Assembly (NCBI GenBank): GCA_016194905.1
Contig: JACQAP010000010.1
Coordinates: 1-63,241, forward strand
Source: Betaproteobacteria bacterium
Lineage (GTDB): Bacteria > Pseudomonadota > Gammaproteobacteria > Burkholderiales > JACQAP01
Length of the DNA: 63,241 nt
Direction of reading: 5' to 3'
This document shows positions 43,660-53,200 of this stretch, piece by piece. The position numbers and the translations under genes were made by a program. Each line of letters starts with the position of its first letter. Positions within the stretch are counted from its first letter, which is position 1. The notes under the pieces were generated by a model, which had not been told where the DNA came from, made no database searches, and saw nothing but the letters and a program-made list of their open reading frames with translations.

Positions 43660-43722
43660 ATAATATGGGACAGACCACGAATTCTCGACGTCTCATAATA
43701 TGGGACAACCACGAATTCCCGA
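43660..43722. repeat. Two tandem copies of an ATAATATGGGACA...CCACGAATTC unit
   Basis: Copies at 43660-43688 and 43695-43722 differ by a few bases. The string GGGACAGACCACG is like the ends found beside REP-associated or IS200-type transposase genes in proteobacteria, but no transposase is present. Probably remnants of a mobile element. Confidence 0.5.
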
Positions 43723-43740
43723 TACCTCGACATTTTTTCG

Positions 43741-43842
43741 TATTTGCCGATTCGCTTTCCTTTGCGTTCTCTGTGCCTCTGCGGTGAGATCTTTATTTTG
43801 TCATCGTTGAAATTTTTACTTTGAACTGACGAGTAATGAGCT
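43741..43842. repeat. Direct repeat copy 1 flanking the toxin-antitoxin genes
   Basis: About 100 bp running from TATTTGCCGATTCGCTTTCC through CTCTGTGCCTCTGCGGTGAG to CTGACGAGTAATGAGCTT. It aligns along its whole length with 44600-44690 in the same orientation. The two copies enclose the toxin and antitoxin genes. Confidence 0.7.
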
Positions 43843-43876
43843 TGGGAAGGCTCGATCCAAGCCATGCTTTGCAGGC

Positions 43877-43904
43877 TTGACAGTCGTATCCTATAGGATA
43901 CACT
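43877..43904 (+). promoter_or_regulatory. Promoter and palindromic operator of the toxin-antitoxin operon
   Basis: TTGACA (43877-43882), a 16-bp spacer and TACACT (43899-43904). The spacer contains the perfect 16-bp palindrome GTATCCTATAGGATAC (43886-43901), ideal for the HTH antitoxin to repress its own operon. The predicted start falls near 43911, at the toxin ATG. Confidence 0.75.
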
Positions 43905-43910
43905 GTGCGT

Positions 43911-44198
43911 ATGCGGGTGCAGATGACGGAGGTCTATCTGGACTGGATCAACTCCCTGTCAGATCGTATGGGTCGCGCCCGCATCCAAGTGCGAGTTGAT
44001 CGGCTCGTTCATGGCAATCCGGGTCAGTATCGCAATCTCACTGACGGCGTGTCCGAGTTGAAGATCGATTTCGGTCCGGGTTACCGTGTCTACTACACCG
44101 AGAGAGGTGGCGAACTTATCGTGCTCCTGGCCGGTGGAGCCAAAGCCACGCAGCAGCGAGATATCAAGGCGGCCATAGCCCTTGCCAAGAACCTGTAG
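43911..44198 (+). CDS. RelE/HigB-type toxin (type II toxin-antitoxin)
   Basis: 95 aa from ATG 43911; GTG 43905 is in frame and has AGGA six bases before, but lies ahead of the predicted transcript start. It shows the family pattern TEVYLDWINSLSDRMGRARI then QVRVDRLVHGNPGQYRNLTD, GVSELKIDFGPGYRVYYTER and LLAGGAKATQQRDIKAAI. Such proteins are ribosome-dependent mRNA nucleases. Toxin-first order with an XRE antitoxin 12 bp later is HigBA-like. Confidence 0.9.
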   Translation: MRVQMTEVYLDWINSLSDRMGRARIQVRVDRLVHGNPGQYRNLTDGVSELKIDFGPGYRVYYTERGGELIVLLAGGAKATQQRDIKAAIALAKNL

Positions 44199-44210
44199 GA
44201 GTAATTCAGA

Positions 44211-44528
44211 ATGCCCAAGACCGTAACAAAAGCTTCTGCGAAGACAAAGACCGTGCGATACGACGTGGCAGAACAACTGCGCACTGCCGAGGAGATGGCT
44301 GCCTACCTAGATGCCTGGTTGACCGAGGCACCTGACGATGCGGCGGGCATTGCACGCGCACTGGGCGACATAGCCCGCGCGAAGGGTATGGCGCAGGTCG
44401 CGCGTGACGCCGGACTCAGCCGGGAAAGTTTGTACAAAGCTCTCAGCGAGAACGGCAACCCGAGCTTCGCCACCGTTCTCAAGGTGGCACGTGCGCTAGG
44501 CGTGCGCCTGCACGCGGAAGCAGCTTGA
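44211..44528 (+). CDS. HigA-type antitoxin with XRE helix-turn-helix
   Basis: 105 aa. An N-terminal RYDVAEQLRTAEEMAAYLDA segment typical of the probable addiction-module antidote family, then an HTH (GMAQVARDAGLSRESLYKAL then SENGNPSFATVLKVARALGV). It should neutralise the toxin encoded just upstream and bind the palindrome in their shared promoter. Confidence 0.92.
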   Translation: MPKTVTKASAKTKTVRYDVAEQLRTAEEMAAYLDAWLTEAPDDAAGIARALGDIARAKGMAQVARDAGLSRESLYKALSENGNPSFATVLKVARALGVRLHAEAA

Positions 44529-44599
44529 AGACGTGAATTGGAAGGTTCCCATCGGAGCGAGAATCGCCGCATTGTGACAACTTCATTCCGGGCTCTTCC

Positions 44600-44690
44600 T
44601 TATTTCCCGATTTGCTTTTCCTCTGCGTCCTTTGCGTCCTCTGCGTCTCTGCGTTGAGATTTTGATTTTGACCTGACGAGTAACGACCTT
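44600..44690. repeat. Direct repeat copy 2 / right end of accessory block
   Basis: It is matched by 43741-43842 in direct orientation and, over CTCTGCGTTGAGATTTT (44647-44663), by 42015-42031 in inverted orientation. It runs into the start of the following oxidoreductase gene. Confidence 0.7.
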
Positions 44691-46476
44691 GCGACACGAC
44701 TTCAAATCCGCCACCGCCCTTTCGATCGCCGCCGGCGAAAGCACGGCAGCTCAGGACTTGCATTGGCTCGAAAAGAATATTCCCTGTCAGGCCGCCTGTC
44801 CGGCGGGTACGGATATTCCCGGTTATCTCGAAGCGATCTATCACGGCCGCTTTGCCGAGGCGTATGAAATCAATCTGCGGGACAACGTTTTTCCAGCGGT
44901 ACTGGGAAGGGTCTGTTCGCGACCCTGTGAAAGCGCTTGCCGGCATGGATGGGAGGGTAATGGCGAATCGGTTGCCATTTGTTTTTCCAAGCGCTCGGCG
45001 GCCGATTTCGGCAGCGGTGCGCCCGCCGTTCTGAAGTCGGATCGTCCGGCCAGCGGAAAGACAGTCGCGGTCATCGGTTCCGGCGTCGCGGGTCTAGCGG
45101 CGGCGCGCGACCTGGCGCTGCTCGGCCATCGGGTCACGGTTTTCGAAAAACACGCGACGCCCGGGGGCATGCTGAACCAGGGCATTCCGGCTTTTAGGTT
45201 GCCGCGCTCGATCATCGCGCGCGAGATCCGGCAAATTGTTGCGATGGGCGTGGAAATTCGATGCGGCATGGAGGTCGGAGGTGGCCTGCCGGTTTCGCAG
45301 CTCGCCGGGGAATTCGACGCGGCGGTGATGGCGGCCGGGACGCTGCGGCCGAATGTGCTCGATCTGCCGGGGAAGGGTCTGAAAGGCATCGAGCACGGCC
45401 TGTCCTTCTTGCTGCAAGTCAATGAATTCGGCCGGCGCGATATTGGCCGACGTGTGCTCGTGATCGGCGGCGGCTATACCGCGATGGACTGCGCCCGGAC
45501 GGCACTGCGGCTGGGTGCCCAGGTCGGTGTCGTCTATCGCCGGGCGCGCCAGGATATGGTGGTTCTGCCGGGAGAATTGGAAGCGTTGCTCGAAGAAGGC
45601 GGGCACCTTGAGACGAACTATTCGCCTGTGAAATTCCTGGGCGCTGGCGGAGCGGTGATTGGTGCGCGATTTATCCGCACCCGGCAGGGCGAGCCGGGCC
45701 ACGACGGGCGGCGTATGCCGGTAAACGTTCCGGGGTCGGAACTCGACATCGGCGCGGATACTGTCATCCTGGCTACCGGACAATTCCCGGACACTCACTG
45801 GATCGGTTCCGGGCTGACGCGAAAACTGGTGGCGAAAGACGGTTGGTTGTCGAGCGGCAACGGCCAGGAGACGGCCCAACCCAACCTGTTCGCGGCGGGC
45901 GATTTTGCGCTGGGGGCGACGACGCTGATCCAGGCGATCGGCCATGCCCGGGAATGCGCGCGCAAGGTGAACGCCTGGCTGAATGGCGTGAAGCGCTCGC
46001 CTGCACGCGCGTTCGCCGGTCCCGTATTCCAGTCGAAGCTTCCCGGCGGTCGCGACACCGGCCGGACGCCGCAGATGAATCTGATCCCGATCCACCCCAT
46101 GCCGGCGCTGGCGGTCGGCAAACGAAAACTCGACGCAGAAGTGGAAACCGGCTATTCGGCTGATACCGCGTCCGCGGAAGCCTCTCGGTGTTATCTCTGC
46201 CACTACAAATTCGAGATCATCGACGAGAAATGTGTCCTCTGCGACGAATGCCTCAACGTGAAACCGGTCGAGGGCTGCATCGTCGAGATTGCCTCGCTGG
46301 TCCGCGACGACGAGGGGTGCATTACCGGTTACACCCGCGTCGAACAGGGGAAGACCGACTCGCTGTACTACAACCGGCTGTGGATCGACCAGAGCCAGTG
46401 CATCCGCTGCGGCCGTTGCGAATCGGTGTGTCCGGTCGACGCCATTACCATCCAGAAAGTCTCTCTGGATGCCTGA
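44689..46476 (+). CDS. GltD-like FAD/NAD(P) oxidoreductase with C-terminal ferredoxin domain
   Basis: 595 aa. Residues 20-130 are the Fer4_20 domain (PCQAACPAGTDIPGYLEAIY, VCSRPCESACRHGWEGN), then an FAD fold (VAVIGSGVAGLAAARDLALL) and an NAD(P) fold (VLVIGGGYTAMDCARTALRL). The end has cysteine-rich CYLCHYKFEIID, CVLCDECLNV and CIRCGRCESVCPVDAI for 4Fe-4S clusters. Likely passes electrons between NAD(P)H and a ferredoxin-like partner; the family is sometimes called glutamate synthase small subunit-like without making glutamate. Start TTG 44689 sits on the edge of the repeat with no strong ribosome site. Confidence 0.85.
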   Translation: MRHDFKSATALSIAAGESTAAQDLHWLEKNIPCQAACPAGTDIPGYLEAIYHGRFAEAYEINLRDNVFPAVLGRVCSRPCESACRHGWEGNGESVAICFSKRSAADFGSGAPAVLKSDRPASGKTVAVIGSGVAGLAAARDLALLGHRVTVFEKHATPGGMLNQGIPAFRLPRSIIAREIRQIVAMGVEIRCGMEVGGGLPVSQLAGEFDAAVMAAGTLRPNVLDLPGKGLKGIEHGLSFLLQVNEFGRRDIGRRVLVIGGGYTAMDCARTALRLGAQVGVVYRRARQDMVVLPGELEALLEEGGHLETNYSPVKFLGAGGAVIGARFIRTRQGEPGHDGRRMPVNVPGSELDIGADTVILATGQFPDTHWIGSGLTRKLVAKDGWLSSGNGQETAQPNLFAAGDFALGATTLIQAIGHARECARKVNAWLNGVKRSPARAFAGPVFQSKLPGGRDTGRTPQMNLIPIHPMPALAVGKRKLDAEVETGYSADTASAEASRCYLCHYKFEIIDEKCVLCDECLNVKPVEGCIVEIASLVRDDEGCITGYTRVEQGKTDSLYYNRLWIDQSQCIRCGRCESVCPVDAITIQKVSLDA

Positions 46477-46660
46477 CAAGTGCGAAATTGCACGCAAACC
46501 TCCGCCTAACCGGTTGGGTGACTTCCAAAATCTCGTTTCTTGCGGCTATACTCTACAAAATGCCGTGTTGCAGCCCGATACGCGGTTCCGGGTCCGTGGC
46601 CGGCTAAAAAGTCGAAGCGCGCCGTCTGTCCGCGCTTCGGCATGATTCAGGAGAACGGCG

Positions 46661-47224
46661 TTGGCCCTGGTACTTGCAGTCGATATGGCCGGTGTCCCCA
46701 GCCGGTGGTTGATGGTCGAAGAAGCCATTTCCTACTATGCGCGACGCATGGTGGCGTGGTCGCTCGGCGACCCCGTCGCGACCTACCGCGGCGGAATCTG
46801 CCGCGTGACCGGCCGGCGTTCGGAACTTTCCACGCACAGCATCATCGCCATCAAGGGTGCGGTGGATTTCGTCAAGGACCACCATGCCGAACCGCATCTG
46901 TCCAATACCTCGCTGTTTTTCCGCGACCGGCACATGTGCGCTTATTGCGGCGGCCAGTACAAGGAACGCGATCTTTCGAGAGATCACGTCATCCCGGTGT
47001 ATCTCAACGGCCGCGACCGCTGGATGAATGTGGTTACCGCCTGCCGGTCCTGCAATATCCGCAAGGGCGGGCGCACGCCGGAAGAAGCGAAAATGCCACT
47101 GCTTTACACCCCCTATGTGCCGAATCGCTACGAACACCTGATCCTGCAGAACCGGCGCATTCTCCAGGATCAGATGGAATATCTGATGGCGAAAGTGCCG
47201 AGGCACAGCCGACTGTACGCTTGA
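46661..47224 (+). CDS. HNH endonuclease family protein
   Basis: 187 aa, start TTG 46661 with AGGAGA seven bases upstream. The HNH core is complete: CAYCGGQYKERDLSRDHVIP then the conserved WMNVVTACRSCNIRKGGRTP, with two CxxC zinc pairs. These small proteins are usually nucleases of unknown role, not linked to a mobile element here. The upstream gap (46477-46660) has a hairpin GAAGCGCG/CGCGCTTC and a TATACT box. A terminator follows. Confidence 0.9.
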   Translation: MALVLAVDMAGVPSRWLMVEEAISYYARRMVAWSLGDPVATYRGGICRVTGRRSELSTHSIIAIKGAVDFVKDHHAEPHLSNTSLFFRDRHMCAYCGGQYKERDLSRDHVIPVYLNGRDRWMNVVTACRSCNIRKGGRTPEEAKMPLLYTPYVPNRYEHLILQNRRILQDQMEYLMAKVPRHSRLYA

Positions 47225-47244
47225 GCTGTCGGAAACACCGATGG

Positions 47245-47269
47245 AAGCCGGCTGACTGCCGGCTTTTTT
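47245..47269 (+). terminator. Intrinsic terminator after the HNH gene
   Basis: AAGCCGGC (47245-47252), loop TGACT, GCCGGCTT (47258-47265), with T at 47264-47269. Confidence 0.88.
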
Positions 47270-47385
47270 GTCCGTTTATTCGACCGTTTTTTTTGTGCAT
47301 GGCCGGCGACATCGGTCTGCGGCATTACGTTGGCATTGAACGAATTCGGACTTCGGTTACTCCAACTCTGCGAGAGGAGCCCAAC

Positions 47386-48273
47386 ATGACGAGAATTTCC
47401 ATCGCGCTGACCTTTGCGATCCTGGCGCTGGCAGGCTGTCAATCCAATCCGGTAACAGGCCGCCAGCAGCTCATGCTGGTGTCGGAAAACACGGCGATCA
47501 GCGAATCCAAGCAGGCCTACGCCGCCATGCTCCAGCCCCTGGCGAAGGAGGGCAAGATCGACTCCGATCCGGCGACGGTTACTCGTGTGCATGAAATCAC
47601 CAGTCGTCTGATTGCGCAGGCGATCAAGTATCGACCCGAAACGCAGAACTGGGAATGGAGCGTCAAGGTCATCGACGATCCCAAAACCGTGAACGCGTGG
47701 TGCATGGCCGGTGGCAAGATGGCGATTTATACCGGGCTGATCCTGCAGATCAAGCCGACCGATGATGAGCTGGCGCAGGTGATGGGGCATGAAATTTCCC
47801 ACGCGCTTGCCAAACACTCTGCGGAGAAAATGTCGCGTGCCATGGCCATGCAGGTGGGGCTGGGCGCACTGGCCGTTACCCAGCGCGACAGCCGATACGG
47901 CAATCTCACGTTGACCGGCGCGCAGGCTGCTGCAATCGTCGCGCTGGAACTCCCGAACAGCCGCACCGCGGAGTCGGAAGCCGATCGTATCGGCATCGAA
48001 CTGGCGGCCAAGGCGGGTTACGACCCCCATGCCGCTGTGACCCTGTGGGAAAAAATGGCCAAGGTCGGCGGCGGCAAGTCGCGAACCGACTTCCTGTCTA
48101 CCCACCCGGCGCCAGTGAAGCGCATGGAAACGCTGGCCGCACTGGTGCCGCAGATGATGCCTTACTACGAGGACAAATCGCCGCGCCCGACCTACCCACT
48201 GCGGCAGTCCTCGAACATGCGCGAGGTTGTTTCTCCCGCACTCGCTTCGAATGCGGCCGGCTCCGGTCGCTAA
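47386..48273 (+). CDS. M48 family metallopeptidase, lipoprotein
   Basis: 295 aa. A lipoprotein signal peptide (MTRISIALTFAILALAGC, lipid Cys18) places it on the periplasmic side of a membrane. The zinc site is HEISH (135-139), with the third ligand in RTAESEADRIG. The C-terminus has TDFLSTHPAPVKRMETLAAL, typical of the LoiP/YggG-like M48 group that degrades misfolded envelope proteins. GAGAGGAG precedes the ATG. Confidence 0.92.
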   Translation: MTRISIALTFAILALAGCQSNPVTGRQQLMLVSENTAISESKQAYAAMLQPLAKEGKIDSDPATVTRVHEITSRLIAQAIKYRPETQNWEWSVKVIDDPKTVNAWCMAGGKMAIYTGLILQIKPTDDELAQVMGHEISHALAKHSAEKMSRAMAMQVGLGALAVTQRDSRYGNLTLTGAQAAAIVALELPNSRTAESEADRIGIELAAKAGYDPHAAVTLWEKMAKVGGGKSRTDFLSTHPAPVKRMETLAALVPQMMPYYEDKSPRPTYPLRQSSNMREVVSPALASNAAGSGR

Positions 48274-48702
48274 TTGACGTTCTGCGCCCCAATTTTCTTG
48301 TCGGATTTCCGGTAATCCGGATACCACCTGTCCCGCGGTTTCGGAAATTCCCGATAAATCTTCGGCTTTCACGATCTCAATAAGATTGACGTGTCCTTGC
48401 GCGCTGCGCTGGCATGGCGGTTGCGCAGTGAAAGCTGCGCCCGGGTGGCTTGAACGCAAGGGAGGCCTTGAGGAGAAATCCGCATGGCTCGGCTTAACCC
48501 GGGCGCACCCGTCAAATGAGTCGGGATTACGGCGGGAGGACGATGAAGAGTTGCGGCAGCCGGAGCGAGTTTGGATACCGCGGGGCAATAACTCTAGTCC
48601 TCCAACTGGCGACCGGCAATGCATTGCGGTGCAATATTTTTATCAAGCTTGTTTTGAGGTTGCCGTAGAATCACAGGCGTGGGTGTTGGAGAAAGAAAAA
48701 AG
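48274..48702. other. Non-coding stretch with a possible structured element
   Basis: About 430 bp between the M48 and S41 protease genes. The only open frame (48386-48706) has no start signal or family features. It contains an 11-bp perfect inverted repeat, TGCGCCCGGGT (48436-48446) and ACCCGGGCGCA (48497-48507), with smaller pairings inside (GGCCTTGAGG and flanks). It might be a structured RNA or an old palindromic element. Confidence 0.45.
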
Positions 48703-50097
48703 TTGAATGCGGTAACGGGACGGTTGAATCTTCACGGGCGTAGCGCGCCTGTTTCTCAGCGCATCCGGCGCTGGCGCCAAGCGTTCCACTCTCTGCTGAG
48801 CGCATTGCTCATTGCTATTGCGTACGCAAGTCCCGCCTCCGCCGATGACGCTGCGCGGGACGCTACGTTGCGTGCGCTCGCTGAAGTGATCGAACAGATC
48901 AAGGCCAAATACGTCGGGTCCATCGATGACCAGAAATTGATTGCCGATGCTGTTCGCGGAATGCTTCAGGGACTGGACCCTTATTCGGATTATGTCGAAC
49001 CGGAAGCCTATCGCGAACTGAAACAGGACAACGGCGGCAGATTTGGCGGACTCGGCATGGAAGTGGGCATGGAAGCCGGCGCGGTCCGGGTTGTTTCCAC
49101 TTTCGAAGACTCCCCGGCGCTTCAGGCCGGGTTGCGGCCGGGCGACCTCATCACCAGACTCAACGAAGTCAGCGTCGAGGGATTGACGCTCGATCAGGCG
49201 ATCCAGCGGGTGCGCGGCGAACCCGATACGAGCATTGCGCTTACGGTATTGCGCAAAGGCGACGTCGAGCCACACGTCGTTACCGTCAGGCGTGCGATCA
49301 TCCACAGCCGCAGCGTGAAATCCGCACTGCTGGGTTCAGGCTACGGCTACGTCAGGATCACGCATTTCAATCAGCGCACGGCGGATTCGATGCTGGCGGC
49401 ACTCGCGGAAATGGTCCGCCAGAGCGGCAGCGGCCTCAAAGGGGTTCTTCTCGACCTGCGCGATAATCCCGGCGGTCTGCTTAAATCGGCGGTCGCGGTT
49501 TCGTCGGTGTTCCTGCCGGAAGACGCGCTGGTTGTGTATACCGAGGCCGCAGCCGCGGAATCCCGCATGCGTTTGCGGACAAACGAGGACCAGTATCTGC
49601 ATGCGAGCACGGCGGAAGCCCTGAAGCATCTGCCTGATCTGAAGACTTTGCCGCTCGTGGTGCTGGTGAATTCGGGATCGGTTTCGGCTGCGGAAATTGT
49701 CGCCGGCGCACTGCAGGACCATCGGCGCGCGACCGTGGTAGGCACGCAGACTTTTGGAAAGGGGTCGGTCCAGGTTCTGGTGCCGCTCGCTGACGGCGCC
49801 GCGCTGAAACTGACGACAGCGTATTACTTCACGCCTAACGGCCGGCGCATTCAGGGCAAAGGTGTGACACCGGACAAGGTCATCGAACAACCAGCCATCG
49901 ATACGGCTGCCGGCGTGAAGCCGGCTGCACTGGATACGAAATCCGTCAAGGCGAGCGAATCCGCATGCGCGATGCCGGAACCATTTGATGCGCAGGATGC
50001 GGCGCTGTTGCTGGCCATTCCCGGCAGCAGTGACGACTGCCAGCTTGGGCGCGCGATGGAGCTATTGCGCCACCTTCCCGTACTGGCACGCAGCTGA
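48703..50097 (+). CDS. S41 family C-terminal processing protease (CtpA-like)
   Basis: 464 aa from TTG 48703; GTG 48679 is in frame. A long basic n-region leads to a signal peptide (FHSLLSALLIAIAYASPASA). After a helical part with GMLQGLDPYSDYVEPEAY, a PDZ domain (GLGMEVGMEAGAVRVVSTFE, GLRPGDLITRLNEVSVEGLT) precedes the catalytic domain. The serine is in LVNSGSVSAAEIVAGAL and the lysine in GTQTFGKGSVQVLVPL. It should trim C-termini of periplasmic proteins. A terminator follows. Confidence 0.9.
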   Translation: MNAVTGRLNLHGRSAPVSQRIRRWRQAFHSLLSALLIAIAYASPASADDAARDATLRALAEVIEQIKAKYVGSIDDQKLIADAVRGMLQGLDPYSDYVEPEAYRELKQDNGGRFGGLGMEVGMEAGAVRVVSTFEDSPALQAGLRPGDLITRLNEVSVEGLTLDQAIQRVRGEPDTSIALTVLRKGDVEPHVVTVRRAIIHSRSVKSALLGSGYGYVRITHFNQRTADSMLAALAEMVRQSGSGLKGVLLDLRDNPGGLLKSAVAVSSVFLPEDALVVYTEAAAAESRMRLRTNEDQYLHASTAEALKHLPDLKTLPLVVLVNSGSVSAAEIVAGALQDHRRATVVGTQTFGKGSVQVLVPLADGAALKLTTAYYFTPNGRRIQGKGVTPDKVIEQPAIDTAAGVKPAALDTKSVKASESACAMPEPFDAQDAALLLAIPGSSDDCQLGRAMELLRHLPVLARS

Positions 50098-50141
50098 CAT
50101 CCTTGTTGATTCGCCAGCGTCATTCGCGACATGCAAAACCT

Positions 50142-50168
50142 AAAGGGCACCCACAGGCGCCCTTTTTT
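50142..50168 (+). terminator. Intrinsic terminator after the S41 protease gene
   Basis: AAAGGGC (50142-50148) and GCCCTTT (50159-50165) with a six-T run at 50163-50168. Confidence 0.8.
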
Positions 50169-50200
50169 GTGCTGACAGAAATGGGATCATTGCGCATCGA

Positions 50201-53200
50201 TCACCGGGATGCGGGCCGCAGCGGGCGAGCATCGCCGAAGACGGGGAAACAGACGTCGCTGCCATCGGCCGGTATTTTTTTGCCGGCGATTTTCTGCAGC
50301 GGCACCCAGAAGATCGAAGTCGCCAGCCTGCCGACGGTTCCGATGATGTCGCCGGGCGATACCCCGATCTTGAAATTGTTGAACGGCCCGCTGACCTGAA
50401 TCGGCGTCGCCAGGCTCAGGAACTGAGCGGTCTTGGCCTGGGGGCGCATGCGCAGATCGAAATTCTCGTCAGTGAAATTCGCCTTGCCCCTTCCGGTCAC
50501 GCGCATCCTGCTGGTATCCATCAGGATGGTCCGGTCGACCAGCTTGCCGTCGCTTAGTTCGAAGCGGCCGATCGCGCAGTTCACTTTCGATGCCTTGCCG
50601 GGATCCACCGCGGGGACGAGCGCGACCAGCACGTTCACCGCCCACAGGTCGAAAATGCCCGCCTGCATGCTCTGCGGCCATACCGAGAATTCGATGCGCC
50701 CGGATCCGTGTCGTAGTATTTCCGACAGGTAGCGGGCGCGCGAGTCGACGTCCATCGTGACGCTGAATGCGCCGCGCAGGTCACTCTCGGGTTTGATCCT
50801 GCGGGCAAGCACGCCGTAATCGAACTTCTGAACGTCGATGTGCAAATCCACTTTCACGTCCTGCTCGGTCGGTTCATAACCCAGTTGCAGTTTCGCAGAA
50901 CCGCCCGGCACGTCGAGTTCGATCGGGCCGATATCCGCGCGACCGTTCTCCAGTCTGGCTTCCAGCTTTCCGCTGCCGAGCTTGTCCTTGCCGGACAGCA
51001 CCTGGTTCACTTCGATTTTCAGGTTTGCATCCTGTCGGCGCAGCATTTCAGGACTCAACAGTTTCTGTGCCTGGTCGCTGGCCACAGCGGCCTTGTCGCG
51101 AACCTCGTCGGCGGTAAGCGTCGTCGGTTTGTCGTCTGGCTTCTTTTCGAACGGCGACCAGTCGCCAAGTTTGAAATCGTCAAGCTGGATGATCGGGGCG
51201 GCGAGTGCGATGCCGATGCGCGGCCGGCCGCCCTCGGTGTCGAGCCGACCCTGCCCGTTAAGCAGGCTTTCGCCGACCTGCAGTCGCAGATCGTTGACTT
51301 CGTAGCCGCGCGGCGACATGCGGAACTTGCCGATGGCGGACCATGGTCCCCACGGCGGCAGCGATGCGCGGGTGAGTTTGTTGAGATTGTCGAATCGGGT
51401 GCCACCCGCATCGAGTGCGAGTTCCAGTTCGCTGCCGATGGGCCGCGCAATGTTACCGGAGAGCATGACGCGGGAATCGGCGGCTTCCGCATTCAGTTTG
51501 AAGGACAGCGGCAGCCTGGGATCCGCCAACTGGTCGGCACGAGCCGTGTCCAGCACGATCGATACCGGCACGTCGTCGAGTGCACCTTTCAGCGTCAATC
51601 GCAGCGGCATGCCCGGATCGGCGCGCAACTCGCCCTTGTCCACGGTGATGCGCGCTTCGCCGTGAGTATTCGGATCGCGCAGGACGATGCGCCCGCCGCC
51701 GATCGATCCCAGCAACTGAGAGCGCGACAGCATGTCGCCGAGCCGGCTCGAGCGGGCGACGAGGTTGAAGGCGAACTCGTTGAATGTCGCCTCCAGATTT
51801 CGCACCACGCCAAGCGTGCGCAACAGTTTGCCGACGTCGATGTTGGTCGCGAACAGCCACAAACCGGCCATCGGCTCCGCGCCGCGCAGATCGAACAGCA
51901 CCGCGCCATTGAAGCCGGTGTCGGCGACATGGGCCGCGAAAGGGGACGGATGCATGTACCCGTCGCGGATTCGGCCGTCGAACGACACATCGCGCACTTC
52001 GACGGGCGTGCCGGCGAACCGCTTGATCCGGGCGACGATGTCTGCATCGGTGAGGTCGATGCCCTGCGGGAGCAGAGGAATGTCCACCACAGGCCGCTCG
52101 GAATCCGTTTTTTCCTTTTCCGATTTCGGGATCAGCGATTCCAGTTCCCTGACGTCGATCTGTTCGGCGCCTAGCCGTATTTTTACGAGTGATTTGCGGT
52201 CAGCGGTCGTGCGCGCCAGATCCGCGGTGAGCGTAGTGCGGCCGAGTTTGAACAACAGATCCTGCAATCGCCATTCGTTTTCGCGAAGACTCGCTTTGCC
52301 TGACAGCGCGGCCGGCGCTTCGGCGCCGGGCTTGAAACCGAACCAGCTCGCCAGTTGGCCGGCGTGAGGGGCGGAGAATTCGAAAGCGATATCCGGTCCG
52401 CGATCGGCCACGGGCGCTTCGAGCGTGCCGTGAACGCGCGCATGCACGTCACCCGAGCGCAAAATGAAGTCCAGCGGCGTGCGTCCCTGCAGCATGGTCG
52501 CCTCGAGCGCCCCGGCATGCAATTGCGCAGTGAACGGATGACCGAGCAGTGCGCCGCGCATTTCGCCGTTCAATGCCTTGCCCGCGGGTAGGGTGACCGC
52601 CAGTTTGTCCAGGCCGAATTCCACCGGGCGGCCCCCTTCGATATTTCCGTAGCTGAACCGCCCGCGATCGACTTCGAGCCGGACGTCCAGGCTCTGCACC
52701 AGCTCCTTGCCCTGATCGCCTTGTGCCGAGAGCCTGAGATCAAATCGCCCGAGGTGTCCCTTGACGCCTCGTACCCTGAGCAGCAGTTCGGCCAGTCCAC
52801 CCAGATCGGAATCGCGCGTGCCGAGCGCCAGATTGAATTTTGGCGGACTCGCATTGGCATCGGCGCCGGCACTGCCCGATAGCGCGACGCCCGTGATCGA
52901 GGCTTTCACCGGGGCCTGCAGCGTCCCGTCTTTCAGCTTGATCTGCAGCGTGACGTCTTTTACGTCGCCCGGCAGGCTCAGCCATCGCCCGACGCCCAGG
53001 GTGATGTCGGCGTCTGCGCTGTTCAGTTGCCTGAGATCGAATGTGGCGGCGGACAGGCTGCGGTAGACCTCGGCGAGACTGCGGGGCGGCTCGATATTTT
53101 CCTTCGCGGGTTTCTCGCCCAGAAAAGGACGCAGGTCGAGCGTCGGCAAGACCAGGGAGCCGCTGAGCTTCGGTTTGGACCCGGTATCGTCGAAATTCAG

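Noticed and set aside
43660-43722. CRISPR array
   Set aside because: Only two imperfect copies with a 6-bp gap and no cas genes.
48386-48706. 106-aa plus-strand frame before the S41 protease
   Set aside because: No ribosome site, no domain, and unusual residue mix; the region looks non-coding.
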